A DNA stretch of 64,000 bases from Beijerinckiaceae bacterium (GCA_021324915.1 JAJPIC010000024.1:1-64000), one strand, 5' to 3'; numbered from the stretch's first letter, positions 1 to 9,507 are shown. Notes: generated by a model not told the origin, from the letters alone. A program made the numbers and translations.

Positions 1-257
1 GATGCGAAAAAGTGGATACCGGTTTTTCACACGGATCCCGCTCTAAATCTTCAGAATCGATCACGTTCATGCTTTTGGATCGATCCGATCCAAAAGCATC
101 GTGATCTAGAGCGGGATGCGAAAAAGTGGATACCGGTTTTTCGCGCAAATCCCGCTCTAAATCTTTAGAATCGATCACGTTCATGCTTTTGGATCGATCC
201 GATCCAAAAGCAGCGTGATCTAATGCGGGATGCGAAAAGGTGGATACCGGTTTTTCA
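1..257. repeat. tandem 114-bp double-palindrome intergenic repeat, 2 copies plus a partial third
   Basis: Two nearly identical 114-bp units start at 1 and 115, and a third is cut short at about 257. Each unit holds two dyads. One is built on GAGCGGGATGCGAAAAA paired with its complement around GTGGATACCGG. The other is GATCACG..CGTGATC enclosing ATGCTTTTGGATC and its complement. Related copies lie at 22207-22268 and 63522-63569. This is a REP/BIME-like family; a role in mRNA ends or chromosome structure is inference. Confidence 0.9.
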
Positions 258-395
258 GGGAAGTTAGGCGCAAGATCCGAAGCATCGGGCCCGGGAGCGC
301 GCTTAGAAACCCGTGTTCGAACAACCAAGTAGAGCCGCATGCCCTGCGACCAGACCTCGCTTTGCGAAGGTCGAGGCTGTGGCTATATAGAGCGG

Positions 396-432
396 GCATG
401 ATCCGGAATAGCGGTTTTTCGAAAGATCATGC
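396..432. repeat. single palindromic intergenic element
   Basis: The arms GCATGATC (396-403) and GATCATGC (425-432) flank a core containing CGGTTTTTCG. It resembles the palindromes common between rhizobial genes. It ends directly before the TTG that the ORF track uses as the start of the next gene, which argues that the true start lies further in. Confidence 0.7.
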
Positions 433-477
433 TTGAACCACAGCGGCAAAGCCGCGCTTCCGACTGGCGGAGTTGTC

Positions 478-774
478 GTGTCCGGCCCTGCGATTTCGAG
501 CGCCGATCTTGACGCCCGAAGGCGCCGGATTTTGTTCCGCTCCTGGCACCGCGGCATGCGCGAGACAGATCTCATCATGGGCCGTTTCGCCGATGCCGAG
601 ATTGCCGGTCTCACGGAGGCCGAGCTTATCGAATACGAGCGTTTGCTCGAGGTTTCGGATCGCGAGATTTTCGGCTGGCTCACGGGGGAGATCGAGATCC
701 CGCCCGCCTATGACACGCCCCTGTTCAAGAAGTTGAAGCGCTTTCATACCCACGCCGGGCCGCTGGAGCTTTGA
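478..774 (+). CDS. sdhE: FAD assembly factor SdhE (succinate dehydrogenase flavinylation)
   Basis: This small soluble protein is of the SdhE/YgfY (DUF339) family, which promotes covalent attachment of FAD to the flavoprotein subunit of succinate dehydrogenase. The signature RGMRE is visible (W-H-R-G-M-R-E), followed by the helical part with E-Y-E-R-L-L and the I-F-x-W-L segment. The ORF track starts at TTG 433, right behind a palindromic repeat and longer than the family norm. The in-frame GTG at 478 gives 98 residues and is preferred. A weak -35/-10-like pair (TTTGCG, 17 bp, TATATA) ends at 389. It lies 45 bp before mfd; the two are probably co-transcribed. The family call is firm, the start less so. 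Confidence 0.85.
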   Translation: MSGPAISSADLDARRRRILFRSWHRGMRETDLIMGRFADAEIAGLTEAELIEYERLLEVSDREIFGWLTGEIEIPPAYDTPLFKKLKRFHTHAGPLEL

Positions 775-818
775 CCCTTCATCCTCCCGCTCCCTGAGAG
801 CAACCAAGAACCATTGAC

Positions 819-3800
819 GTGACCGATCTCAAACGCGCCATAGCCGAGCTTGCCCAAGGCGGCTCCCTCACGCTCGCTTCGCTTCCCGACGGGTTCGACG
901 CATTCTGTTTCGCCGATCTTACTCGCGCGCTCGCCCGCGCCGAGCGCGCCGTCGTTCTCGTGCATGTGGCGCGCGACGAACAGCGGGCGCATGCCTTCAA
1001 TGAAGCGCTTGCCTTCGCCGCGCCGGAAATCGAGACCCTCGATTTCCCGGGCTGGGATTGTCAGCCGTACGATCGCGTCTCGCCCAATGCGGCGATTGCG
1101 GCGCGCCGCATGACGGTGCTCTCGCGGCTCGCCCGTTCGCGCAGCGCGCAAGAACGCCCACGCATTCTTTCGACTTCGATAAATGCCGTTCTGCAGCGCG
1201 TTCCGCCGCTCGAGAAAGTCGCAGCCGATTGCTTCTCCGCAGCACCGGGCAACGCAGTCGATATGGACGGCCTCGTCCGCTGGCTCGAAGATAACGGCTT
1301 CGTCCGCGCGTCGACCGTGCGCGACACGGGCGAATATGCGGTGCGCGGCGGTATTCTCGATCTCTTCGCGCCGGCCATCCCGACGCCGGTGCGGCTCGAT
1401 TTCTTCGGCGATACCCTGGAATCGATCCGCACCTTCGATCCGCAATCGCAGCGCACCATTGCCTCGATGCGCGCGCTCGACCTCGTGCCGATGAGCGAGG
1501 TCCAGGTCACGTCGGAGACGATCCGGCGTTTCCGCCAAGGCTATCTCGCAGCTTTCGGCGCGCAAACGCGCGGCGACACGCTTTACGAAGCCGTGAGTGA
1601 AGGCCGCCGGCATCCCGGTCTCGAACATTGGCTGCCGCTCTTTTTCGACAAGCTCGACACGCTGTTCGATTACATCGGCGCGGCGCCTCTCGTCCTCGAT
1701 CATCTGGCCGAAGAGGCGGCGAAAGAGCGCCTCGACCAGATCGATGATTATTATGGCGCGCGCAAACAGGCCTATGAGGCCGACCCGGCACAAGCCTCCT
1801 ATAAGCCACTGCCGCCGCAGACGCTGTATCTCTCGGCCACGCAGTGGAAAGAGCGCTGCGCAACGACGCCGCTCGTGCATATTGCACCATTCGCCCAGCC
1901 GGAAGGACGGCACATCATCGACTGCGGCGGCAGGATCGGCCGCAACTTCGCGCCCGAGCGCAACGACGAGGGCGCGAACGTGTTTCACGCCGCCGCCGAA
2001 CATATCCGCGCTCTGCAATCGGGGGGCAAAAGAGTCGTCGTCGCCGGCTGGTCGGAAGGCTCGCGCGAGCGTTTAGGTCATGTGCTGAGGGACTTCGGCA
2101 TCAGCGAGCTCGAACCGGTTTCCTCGCTCGCGCAAACCATCGGCTTGCGCAAATCTTGCGTGGCGCTCGCGGTCATCGGGCTCGAAGCCGGATTCGAAAC
2201 GCCGGATCTCGCGGTCGTCGGCGAGCAGGATATTCTCGGCGACCGCCTGGTGCATGGGCGCAAGCGCGCGCGCCGCGCCCAGGATTCGATCAGCGAACTC
2301 ACGGCGTTGTCCGCCGGCGACCTTGTCGTGCATGTCGACCATGGCATTGGCCGGTTTATCGGCTTGACGCCGATCGAGGCGGCAGGCGTGCCGCACGACT
2401 GTCTCGAAATCCATTATGCCGAGGGCGCTAAGCTCTTCCTGCCGGTCGAAAATATCGAGCTCCTTTCGCGCTACGGGTCCGAAGACGCCAGTGTCGAGCT
2501 CGACAAGCTCGGCGGTGTCGCCTGGCAGAGGCGCAAGGCGCGGATGCGCAAGCGCATCCTCGAAATGGCGTCCGGCCTTCTGCAGATCGCTGCCGCACGC
2601 CAGACGCGCGCTGCGCCGAAGCTTACGCCGCCGGAGCCGCTTTACGAAGCCTTCTGCGCCGGTTTTCCTTACGAGGAGACGGAGGATCAGGCGGCGACCA
2701 TCGAAGCGGTGCTCGACGATCTTGCTTCCGGCAAGCCGATGGATCGCCTTGTCTGCGGCGATGTCGGTTTCGGCAAGACGGAAGTCGCACTCCGCGCCGC
2801 CTTCGTCGCGGCGATCAACGGCAAGCAAGTCGCGATTGTCACGCCGACAACCTTGCTCGCCCGCCAACACGCGCGCGTCTTTCAGGCGCGCTTCGCCGGA
2901 CTGCCGGTCAAGGTTGCGCAGGTCTCGCGCATGGTCGGGACGGCCGAAAGCAAGAAGGTCAAGGCGGGTCTCGCTGCGGGCGAGATCGACGTCGTGATCG
3001 GCACGCACGCCTTGCTGAGCAAGACCGTTGCCTTCAAGGATCTCGGTCTCGTCGTGATCGACGAAGAACAGCATTTCGGCGTCAAGCACAAGGAGCGGCT
3101 GAAGGAGCTGCGCGCCGAAGTCCACGTGCTGACGCTCTCGGCGACGCCCATTCCGCGCACTTTGCAGCTTGCGCTCACGGGCGTGCGCGAGCTTTCGATC
3201 ATCGCGACGCCGCCCGTCGACCGGCTCGCGGTCCGCACCTTCATCTCGCCCTTCGACGACTTGCTGGTGCGCGAAGCCTTGCTGCGCGAGCGCTATCGCG
3301 GCGGACAGAGCTTTTTCGTCTGTCCGCGAATCGAGGACATCGAGCAATCGGCCGACTTCCTGCGCCGCAGCGTGCCGGAAGCAAAATATGTCACGGCGCA
3401 TGGTCAGCTGCCGGCCTCGGAGCTCGAAGAGAAAATGTCCGCCTTTTACGACGGCAAATATGACATCCTGCTTTCGACCGCGATCGTCGAATCGGGGCTC
3501 GATATTCCGACCGCCAACACGCTCATCGTCCATCGCGCCGACAGGTTCGGATTGGCGCAGCTCTATCAGTTGCGCGGCCGGGTGGGCCGCTCGAAGACCA
3601 GAGCCTATGCGCTCTTTACGGTGCCGCCCGATCGCACGCTGACGCCGCAGGCCGAGAAGAGGCTCAAAGTTCTGCAATCGCTCGATACGCTCGGCGCCGG
3701 CTTCCAGCTCGCGAGCCACGATCTCGACGTTCGCGGCGCCGGCAACCTGCTCGGCGAAGAGCAATCCGGCCACATCAAGGAGGTCGGCTACGAACTTTAT

Positions 3801-4322
3801 CAGCAGATGCTGGAAGAAGCGGTCATCGCGCTCAAATCCGGCATGGAATCGCCAGAGGAAGAATGGTCGCCGACGATCACCATGGGCACGCCCGTGACGA
3901 TCCCGGAAGATTACGTCGCCGATCTCGACGTCCGGCTCGGCCTTTATCGGCGCCTCTCCAAAATCGAGACCGACGCCGAGATCGAGGCTTTCGCCGCCGA
4001 AATGATCGATCGCTTCGGTCCGCTGCCGCGCGAAGTCGAGCAATTGTTCAAGCTCGTCGCCATCAAGGCGCTCTGCCGCAAGGCCAATGTCGAGAAGCTC
4101 GAGGCGGGACCGAAGGGCATTACGATCAGCTTCCGCGACGATTCCTTTGCCGATCCGCAGGGCCTTGTGCGCTATGTCGCGGAACAGGGTCCGGAGGCGA
4201 AGGTGCGGCCCGATATGCGGCTCGTCTTCATCCGCGATTTCGAAGATCCGGCCGCGCGGCTCGAGGGCACGCGGCAGATCCTGCGCACGCTCGTCGCGAT
4301 TGCGACGAAAAAGGCGGCGTGA
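819..4322 (+). CDS. mfd: transcription-repair coupling factor Mfd
   Basis: This 1167-residue SF2 translocase releases RNA polymerase stalled at DNA lesions and recruits UvrA for strand-specific repair. The order of parts is the usual one. An N-terminal UvrB-like region (about 1-400) contains G-x-R-G-G-I-L-D. A CarD/RNAP-interaction domain follows near 500, with L-V-H-x-D-H-G-I-G-R. The helicase motor carries Walker A G-D-V-G-F-G-K-T near 647-655 and a DEEQ box at about 748-751. The helicase C-lobe has the L-R-G-R-V-G-R motif, and a TRCF C-terminal domain ends the protein. Length matches the family. The start is GTG, 45 bp after sdhE, with no better alternative. The gene seems intact and ordinary. 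Confidence 0.97.
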   Translation: MTDLKRAIAELAQGGSLTLASLPDGFDAFCFADLTRALARAERAVVLVHVARDEQRAHAFNEALAFAAPEIETLDFPGWDCQPYDRVSPNAAIAARRMTVLSRLARSRSAQERPRILSTSINAVLQRVPPLEKVAADCFSAAPGNAVDMDGLVRWLEDNGFVRASTVRDTGEYAVRGGILDLFAPAIPTPVRLDFFGDTLESIRTFDPQSQRTIASMRALDLVPMSEVQVTSETIRRFRQGYLAAFGAQTRGDTLYEAVSEGRRHPGLEHWLPLFFDKLDTLFDYIGAAPLVLDHLAEEAAKERLDQIDDYYGARKQAYEADPAQASYKPLPPQTLYLSATQWKERCATTPLVHIAPFAQPEGRHIIDCGGRIGRNFAPERNDEGANVFHAAAEHIRALQSGGKRVVVAGWSEGSRERLGHVLRDFGISELEPVSSLAQTIGLRKSCVALAVIGLEAGFETPDLAVVGEQDILGDRLVHGRKRARRAQDSISELTALSAGDLVVHVDHGIGRFIGLTPIEAAGVPHDCLEIHYAEGAKLFLPVENIELLSRYGSEDASVELDKLGGVAWQRRKARMRKRILEMASGLLQIAAARQTRAAPKLTPPEPLYEAFCAGFPYEETEDQAATIEAVLDDLASGKPMDRLVCGDVGFGKTEVALRAAFVAAINGKQVAIVTPTTLLARQHARVFQARFAGLPVKVAQVSRMVGTAESKKVKAGLAAGEIDVVIGTHALLSKTVAFKDLGLVVIDEEQHFGVKHKERLKELRAEVHVLTLSATPIPRTLQLALTGVRELSIIATPPVDRLAVRTFISPFDDLLVREALLRERYRGGQSFFVCPRIEDIEQSADFLRRSVPEAKYVTAHGQLPASELEEKMSAFYDGKYDILLSTAIVESGLDIPTANTLIVHRADRFGLAQLYQLRGRVGRSKTRAYALFTVPPDRTLTPQAEKRLKVLQSLDTLGAGFQLASHDLDVRGAGNLLGEEQSGHIKEVGYELYQQMLEEAVIALKSGMESPEEEWSPTITMGTPVTIPEDYVADLDVRLGLYRRLSKIETDAEIEAFAAEMIDRFGPLPREVEQLFKLVAIKALCRKANVEKLEAGPKGITISFRDDSFADPQGLVRYVAEQGPEAKVRPDMRLVFIRDFEDPAARLEGTRQILRTLVAIATKKAA

Positions 4323-4329
4323 AGCCGCC

Positions 4330-5583
4330 TCAGTGTTTCAAGCGCGCCGCGACCACGGCGTCGAGCAAGGCTTGGAGCTTTTCGCGATCCTGCGGGAACC
4401 CGGCTTCGATCCAACGTTTTCGTAGCTCTTTCAAAGCTTCGCCGATCTCTTTTCCGTCCGGGACGCCGCGCGCGATGAGGTCGGCGCCCGAAAAGGGCAG
4501 GCGAAGCTCTGGTGCCGCGCGCACGAAGGCGAGCGCTTCGCGCCATGCCGCCCCACCACCGCGCTCTGCCGCGGCGAGCGCCAGCGCATCGCCGGCCGCC
4601 TGCCGACCGTAGCGGAAAATGAGCCGCAGCAGCGCCGCCGCGACGGGCGGGGCCTCGATTCCGTGCAAGGACAGGAAAGCGGCTGCGGCCTCGGCGAGCC
4701 TCTGGCTCTCCGAATTCGACAGCCGCAGCCCTTCGCGTAGGCGCTCGGCATCTTCCGGAAGATTGACGCAAAGTGCGGCAAGCGCGAGCAAAGAATCGCG
4801 CGGCTCGTCGGCCGAAAAGCGCAGAAGATTGATGAGACGCGCCGGATTGGGTGCGGATGAAAGAAGCGTTCCGAGGAGGCCCGTCTCGCTGAATTCGCGC
4901 GTGACTTCGCCGGCGCGCGGCGCCGCGAGAAGCTTCAGGATTTCGCTGCGCACGCGTTCGCGCGAGAGGCGTGCGAGGCCTTCGCGTTCACGCAGGCAGG
5001 CGAGCACGGCCGGTCCATCGAGCGGGCCTTCGCCATAGGCCGCGGCGAAGCGGAAGAAGCGCAGGATGCGCAGATAATCTTCGCGGATGCGTGCGACGGG
5101 ATCGCCGATGAAGCGCAACCGGCGCGCCTCGATGTCGGCGAGCCCGCCGACATAGTCGTAGAGCATTCCGTCGCGGCTCAGGGACAGCGCGTTGATGGTG
5201 AAGTCGCGGCGCCGCGCGTCGACCGCGAAATCGCGACTGAATTTGACTTTCGCGTGACGTCCGTCGGTCTCGATGTCTTCGCGCAGGCTCGTCACTTCGA
5301 AGGGCTTGCTTTCGACGAGGAGCATGATCGTGCCATGCGCGAGCCCCGTCGGAACGCTCTTCAGCTTTGCGGCCTGCGCGCGTGCCATCACGATTTCCGG
5401 CGTTGCGGTCGTCGCAATGTCGATCTCGGTCACCGGGCGGCCGAGCAAGCTGTTGCGCACGGCTCCGCCCACGACGCGCGCTTCTTCCCCGTCGCGGTCC
5501 AGCAAGGCCAGGATTCGAGCGAGATCCTGGTGCTCGAGCAGAGCCTTTGCGCGGGCAGGCGCGGCTACCGCAACCATGCTCAT
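4330..5583 (-). CDS. CCA tRNA nucleotidyltransferase / poly(A) polymerase family protein
   Basis: This is a class II nucleotidyltransferase (417 residues from the chosen start) that adds or repairs the CCA end of tRNAs. Visible are the head motif V-V-G-G-A-V-R-N, the metal-binding E-I-D-I-A-T-T-A stretch, R-R-D-F-T-I-N-A and the Y-L-R-I-L-R-F-F-R-F motif. The ORF track runs 51 residues too far upstream. The ATG at 5583 overlaps the stop of the upstream DUF6111-like gene as ATGA and is preferred. The first acidic residue of the metal pair is E rather than the common D. Whether it is a full CCA-adding enzyme or an A-adding relative cannot be told from motifs alone. It is convergent with mfd, with a gap of only 7 bp. 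Confidence 0.9.
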   Translation of the reverse strand: MSMVAVAAPARAKALLEHQDLARILALLDRDGEEARVVGGAVRNSLLGRPVTEIDIATTATPEIVMARAQAAKLKSVPTGLAHGTIMLLVESKPFEVTSLREDIETDGRHAKVKFSRDFAVDARRRDFTINALSLSRDGMLYDYVGGLADIEARRLRFIGDPVARIREDYLRILRFFRFAAAYGEGPLDGPAVLACLREREGLARLSRERVRSEILKLLAAPRAGEVTREFSETGLLGTLLSSAPNPARLINLLRFSADEPRDSLLALAALCVNLPEDAERLREGLRLSNSESQRLAEAAAAFLSLHGIEAPPVAAALLRLIFRYGRQAAGDALALAAAERGGGAAWREALAFVRAAPELRLPFSGADLIARGVPDGKEIGEALKELRKRWIEAGFPQDREKLQALLDAVVAARLKH

Positions 5584-5840
5584 TCCATATGTCCTGGTAT
5601 CACGACGCCGTTTTCGACATGCGCCGGCACATAGGCGCCCTGATGGCGCTCGGCGAACACTCCGAAAAGGAAGAAGCCGAGAACCGCGGCAAGAAGTCCG
5701 ACGAGGGTGAGCGTCGATAAAGTTCCCTGGCCCCAATTGCGCCAGGCGAGCGGAGTCGCGCGGCGCAGGACGAGCAAAATCGCATAAAGCACGAACGGCA
5801 GAAGGAAGAGAACCGCCGGCCGCCAGATGATTCGCAGCAT
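5580..5840 (-). CDS. small membrane protein, DUF6111-like
   Basis: This 86-residue protein has two hydrophobic segments (A-V-L-F-L-L-P-F-V-L-Y-A-I-L-L-V and a second around L-V-G-L-L-A-A-V-L-G-F-F-L-F-G-V-F). It ends in a short polar tail containing Y-V-P-A-H. Proteins like this sit directly before the CCA-type nucleotidyltransferase in many Hyphomicrobiales and are called DUF6111; I recall that from memory. The 4-bp ATGA overlap with the downstream gene implies translational coupling. The function is unknown. Confidence 0.75.
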   Translation of the reverse strand: MLRIIWRPAVLFLLPFVLYAILLVLRRATPLAWRNWGQGTLSTLTLVGLLAAVLGFFLFGVFAERHQGAYVPAHVENGVVIPGHME

Positions 5841-6031
5841 CGAGAATCGCCAGATTAAGCCGGCTTCATGCTAGGCCAGTTTGCCGGCGGATGGAATTCG
5901 AGCGGGCCTTGGTCCATGCGGCGCCGTTGTCGTCCGCCCGTCCAATTCACATATGATCAAGGCCGCGCCGCCACGCCCAATTTCAGGAAAACCGCGGAAA
6001 TGATAGATCGGCGGAAGCCGGGAGGCTCCCT

Positions 6032-7447
6032 TTGCTCGCCAGAGAAGACGGAATTTCAAGAATAGAGATCGCCTGGCGCGAGCCGATCGAAGTCGCCAAG
6101 CGCCTGACCGACCGGCCAGGCTTTGCCTTTCTCGACAGCGCTCTGTTTCACCCGAAGCTCGGGCGCTATTCCTATATCGGCATCGAGCCTTTCGGCACCT
6201 TTACCGCGGCACAAGGGCTCGCGCTGTGGAACGGCGTGCCCATGTGGCATCCGCCGCTCGAAGCCTTGCGTGACCTCCTCGCCCGTTTCAGGCTCGAATC
6301 CGATCCCGCACTTCCTCCCTTCCAAGGCGGTGCGATCGGCGCGGTCCCCTATGAGTTCGGCTGGGAGCTCGATGGGCTCGCCTCGCCCAATCATCGGATC
6401 GAGCAGGAGGAGCCATTCCATCTCGGCTTCTACGATCTCGTCTTTGCTTTCGATCTCGCTCAGCGGCGCACCTTCATCCTTGCGTCGGGCTTTCCGGAAG
6501 AGGGCGAGAGGCGCGGTGCGCGCGCCAAGGCGCGGCTGGAACAGGCTTGCGCCTTGATCGAACGTGCGCCTTTTCCGAACGCACCGCAGGCACCGATCAA
6601 AGGGTGGACCTCGAATTTCACCCGCGCGACCTATCGCACCGCAATCGAACGCGTGCAGGACCATATTTTCCGCGGCGACATCTACCAGGCGAACATCGCG
6701 CAAAGGTTCTTGGCCGATCTGCCGGAGGATTTTTCTTCCTTCAGTTTTTACGAGCGACTGCGCGCGACCAATCCGGCGCCTTTTGCCGCCTATCTTTCCT
6801 GCGGCGAGACAATCATTGCGTCCTCCTCGCCCGAGCTTTTGCTCCGCAAGCGCGGAGCCGCGGTCGAGACGCGGCCGATCAAGGGTACGACGAAACGCGC
6901 CGAAGATGTTCTCGAAGATCTCTGGCGCGCCGAGACGCTCGTAAATTCGGAGAAGGATCGCGCCGAAAACATCATGATCGTCGATCTTCTGCGCAATGAC
7001 CTCTCGCGCGTCTGCCGCCCCTTCTCGGTCGAAGTCCCGGTACTCTGCGGGCGCGAAACCTATGCCAATGTCCACCATCTCGTCTCGGTGGTGACCGGCA
7101 TGCTCTCGCCGGGCAAGGATGCCTGCGATCTGATCGGCGCGACTTTTCCGGGAGGATCGATTACCGGTGCGCCGAAGCGGCGCTCGATGGAGATCATCGA
7201 TGCGATCGAACGCGCGCCGCGCGGCTATTATTGCGGCTCGATCCTTTATCTTGGATTTGACGGAACGATGGATATGAATATCGCAATCCGCACAGCCATC
7301 CTGAAGGATGGCCAGGCGAGCCTGCATGCCGGGGGCGGCATCACCTGCCTCTCCGACTGGGCGGCCGAATATGCCGAGACGGAAGCCAAGGTGAAGCGCC
7401 TCTTCGATGCTTTCGCCGGCGCCAAGGAATTGGAAGAGGCGCAATGA
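6032..7447 (+). CDS. pabB: aminodeoxychorismate synthase component I
   Basis: PabB converts chorismate and ammonia to 4-amino-4-deoxychorismate, the first step of p-aminobenzoate (folate) synthesis. The chorismate-binding domain fills the C-terminal half. The diagnostic P-I-K-G-T at 282-286 has the lysine that separates PabB from anthranilate synthase TrpE. F-P-G-G-S-I-T-G-A-P-K and the final G-G-G-I-T motif are present. The start is TTG 6032, supported by a GGAGG 6 bp before it. Its stop overlaps the pabA start (ATGA), and pabC follows, so this is a full pab operon. At 471 residues it has normal length. Confidence 0.93.
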   Translation: MLAREDGISRIEIAWREPIEVAKRLTDRPGFAFLDSALFHPKLGRYSYIGIEPFGTFTAAQGLALWNGVPMWHPPLEALRDLLARFRLESDPALPPFQGGAIGAVPYEFGWELDGLASPNHRIEQEEPFHLGFYDLVFAFDLAQRRTFILASGFPEEGERRGARAKARLEQACALIERAPFPNAPQAPIKGWTSNFTRATYRTAIERVQDHIFRGDIYQANIAQRFLADLPEDFSSFSFYERLRATNPAPFAAYLSCGETIIASSSPELLLRKRGAAVETRPIKGTTKRAEDVLEDLWRAETLVNSEKDRAENIMIVDLLRNDLSRVCRPFSVEVPVLCGRETYANVHHLVSVVTGMLSPGKDACDLIGATFPGGSITGAPKRRSMEIIDAIERAPRGYYCGSILYLGFDGTMDMNIAIRTAILKDGQASLHAGGGITCLSDWAAEYAETEAKVKRLFDAFAGAKELEEAQ

Positions 7448-8040
7448 AGAAGATCCTCGTCATCGACAATTACGATTCCTTCGTCTTCAACGTCGCGCGC
7501 TATTTCGAAGAATTGGGGCGCGCGGTTTCGGTCTTTCGCAATGACGCGATCGATATTGCCCAAATCAGGCAGATGGCACCGGAGGCGATCGTCATTTCGC
7601 CGGGGCCCGGCACGTCGGACGATGCGGGGGTCTCGAGCGCGGTCGTCGAAGCTTTCTCCGGCGAGGTCCCGATCCTCGGCGTCTGTCTCGGCCATCAATG
7701 TATCGGGGCGACGTTCGGCGCGCCGGTCGTGCCGGCGAAGCGCCCGCTCTACGGGCGCACCTCGCACGTGTCGCATCGCGGCGAGCGCCTCTTCGAAGGC
7801 CTGCCGCAGCCCTTGACGGTCGCACGCTATCACTCGCTGATCGTCGAGCCGACGCCGGCGCTCGAAGCGGCATTGTCGATCGATGCGGTCTCCGAAGAGG
7901 GAGAGATCATGGCGCTCTCGCATCGCGTTCATCCGACTTATGGCGTGCAATTTCATCCCGAATCGATCCTGACCGAGAAGGGCCACGCGCTTTTCGGCAA
8001 CTTCTTGCGCCTGGCGGTCGAGCCCCGTGTTCTGGTATGA
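7444..8040 (+). CDS. pabA: aminodeoxychorismate/anthranilate synthase glutaminase component
   Basis: This class I glutamine amidotransferase of 198 residues supplies ammonia to PabB. Nucleophile C81 lies in G-V-C-L-G-H-Q, and the catalytic H171/E173 lie in H-P-E-S. The N-terminal I-D-N-Y-D-S-F is typical of the TrpG/PabA family. Its first codon overlaps the pabB stop by 4 bp and its end overlaps the pabC start by 14 bp. It could also serve TrpE if no other TrpG exists in the genome, which cannot be seen here. Confidence 0.93.
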   Translation: MKKILVIDNYDSFVFNVARYFEELGRAVSVFRNDAIDIAQIRQMAPEAIVISPGPGTSDDAGVSSAVVEAFSGEVPILGVCLGHQCIGATFGAPVVPAKRPLYGRTSHVSHRGERLFEGLPQPLTVARYHSLIVEPTPALEAALSIDAVSEEGEIMALSHRVHPTYGVQFHPESILTEKGHALFGNFLRLAVEPRVLV

Positions 8041-8857
8041 CGGCGCGCTTCACGAGGAGCCGATCGCCCCTTTCGATCTGACCGATCGTGGCCTCAATCT
8101 GGCCGACGGCATCTTCGATACTTCGCTTGCGCAGAACGGGCGCATCTTCCTTTTGGAGCCACACCTCGACCGGTTCGCGCTCGCGGCGGAAGCGCTTGCC
8201 ATTCCGTTTTCCAGGGAGGCGGCGGCTGATGCACTCGGGAGACTCGCCGCCGCGATCGGGCAGGGCGCTGTGCGCCTGACTTTGACGCGCGGCGGGGGCG
8301 CGCGCGGTCTCCCTCTGCCGAAAGAGCCAAAGCCTTTTCTTTTCGGCGCCGCCGCGCCCGCGCCGGCGCCTTTTCCGGTCCTCGCGCTCGCCGTGACGTC
8401 CATCCGCCGCAATGAATCTTCGCCTGCTGCGCGGCTGAAAACGCTCGCCTATCTCGACGCGATCCTCGCCTTGCGAGAAGCCAGTGCGAAAGGCGCCGGG
8501 GAGGCGCTCTTTCTTAATGGCTTGGGACACGTCGCCAGCCTTTCGAGCGCGAACCTCTTCGCCGTCTTCGGCCGGCGCATTGTAACGCCGCCGCTTGCCG
8601 ATGGCGTGCTCCCCGGCACCGTGCGGGCTCTTGTGCTTAAGCGGGCGCCGGGCCTCGGTTTCGGCGCAGCGGAACAATCATTCGATCTCGCGGAACTTTC
8701 CCGCGCCGACGCGATCTTTGCAACGAGTAGCCTGAAGCTCATTGCGCCATGCGGCAGCCTCGAGAGGCACGCCTTCGCCTCGGCCGAGAACGAAGTGGTG
8801 CACACTTTGCAGGCGGCGCTGCGCGACGCGATCGAGGCGGAATGTGGAACAACTTGA
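8027..8857 (+). CDS. pabC: class IV aminotransferase, probable aminodeoxychorismate lyase
   Basis: This is a PLP-dependent fold-type IV enzyme of 276 residues. The PLP lysine is K138 in L-K-T-L-A-Y-L-D, and the N-terminal D-R-G-L-N-L-A-D-G-I-F-D motif is intact. The family covers branched-chain and D-amino acid transaminases as well as 4-amino-4-deoxychorismate lyase. The overlapping position after pabB and pabA makes the lyase role (pyruvate removal giving p-aminobenzoate) by far the most likely. The start is GTG 8027, inside the end of pabA. Confidence 0.88.
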   Translation: MFWYDGALHEEPIAPFDLTDRGLNLADGIFDTSLAQNGRIFLLEPHLDRFALAAEALAIPFSREAAADALGRLAAAIGQGAVRLTLTRGGGARGLPLPKEPKPFLFGAAAPAPAPFPVLALAVTSIRRNESSPAARLKTLAYLDAILALREASAKGAGEALFLNGLGHVASLSSANLFAVFGRRIVTPPLADGVLPGTVRALVLKRAPGLGFGAAEQSFDLAELSRADAIFATSSLKLIAPCGSLERHAFASAENEVVHTLQAALRDAIEAECGTT

Positions 8858-8929
8858 GCATGCTCACTAAATCTCTGCCGGGCTTTTCCGACACCGACCG
8901 GCTTCCCAACCTATGAACCTCGGGCAATA

Positions 8930-9496
8930 ATGGCGGATCCTCACGCCAATTCCTCTCCCATGCTGCGTCTTGCAATTTTGCGCCATGCCGAAGCCGTTCC
9001 GGTCGCTGCCGGCGGCGATTTCGAGCGGCAATTGAGCCGATCCGGCCTCGATATGGCCGAGCGCATGGGCCGCTATTTCCGTGACGCGGGCCTCAAGCCC
9101 GACCTCGCGCTCGTCTCGCCCTCGAAGCGCACGCGCGAGACTTTGGAAGGGGTGGAGCGGGGCGCCGGCGAGACATTCGCGGCCCATTATCTTCCAGAGC
9201 TTTACAGCGCAAGCCTCGCCACGCTCGAAGAAGCATTGGCCGAGGCGCCGAAAGAGGCGAAATTTCTGCTGATCATCGGTCATAATCCGGGGCTTGCGGA
9301 ATTGGCCATTGCGCTTGCCGGCAAAGGCAAAAAATCCGAGCTCGCGCGCATGCGCGGCCATTTCCCCACGCCGTGCCTCGCTGTCATCGAATTCGAGGCC
9401 AAGAGCTGGAAGAAAGCGACGCGCGGCGAGGGGAAGCTCGAATTATTCGTAACGCGCGGCGCGCTCGCCAAGGCGCGGGGCGCGCTCGCCAAATAG
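8930..9496 (+). CDS. SixA-like histidine phosphatase family protein
   Basis: This is a branch-2-like short histidine phosphatase of 188 residues. The phospho-accepting R-H sits in L-R-H-A-E, and I-G-H-N-P-G-L-A-E carries the second histidine. SixA dephosphorylates phosphohistidine on Hpt proteins or NPr in enterobacteria; the substrate here is unknown. An orphan Hpt protein is encoded about 7 kb away, but a link is only speculation. ATG 8960 (M-L-R-L-A-I-L) is an alternative start that removes ten residues. The C-terminus ends in a direct repeat of A-R-G-A-L-A-K. Confidence 0.85.
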   Translation: MADPHANSSPMLRLAILRHAEAVPVAAGGDFERQLSRSGLDMAERMGRYFRDAGLKPDLALVSPSKRTRETLEGVERGAGETFAAHYLPELYSASLATLEEALAEAPKEAKFLLIIGHNPGLAELAIALAGKGKKSELARMRGHFPTPCLAVIEFEAKSWKKATRGEGKLELFVTRGALAKARGALAK

Positions 9497-9507
9497 CCGA
9501 GAGAGCT

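Noticed and set aside
744-4043. Long minus-strand ORFs (744-2018, 2073-4043) opposite mfd
   Set aside because: They are arginine-rich shadow frames of a clearly coding mfd gene, with no recognisable domains and no ribosome sites.
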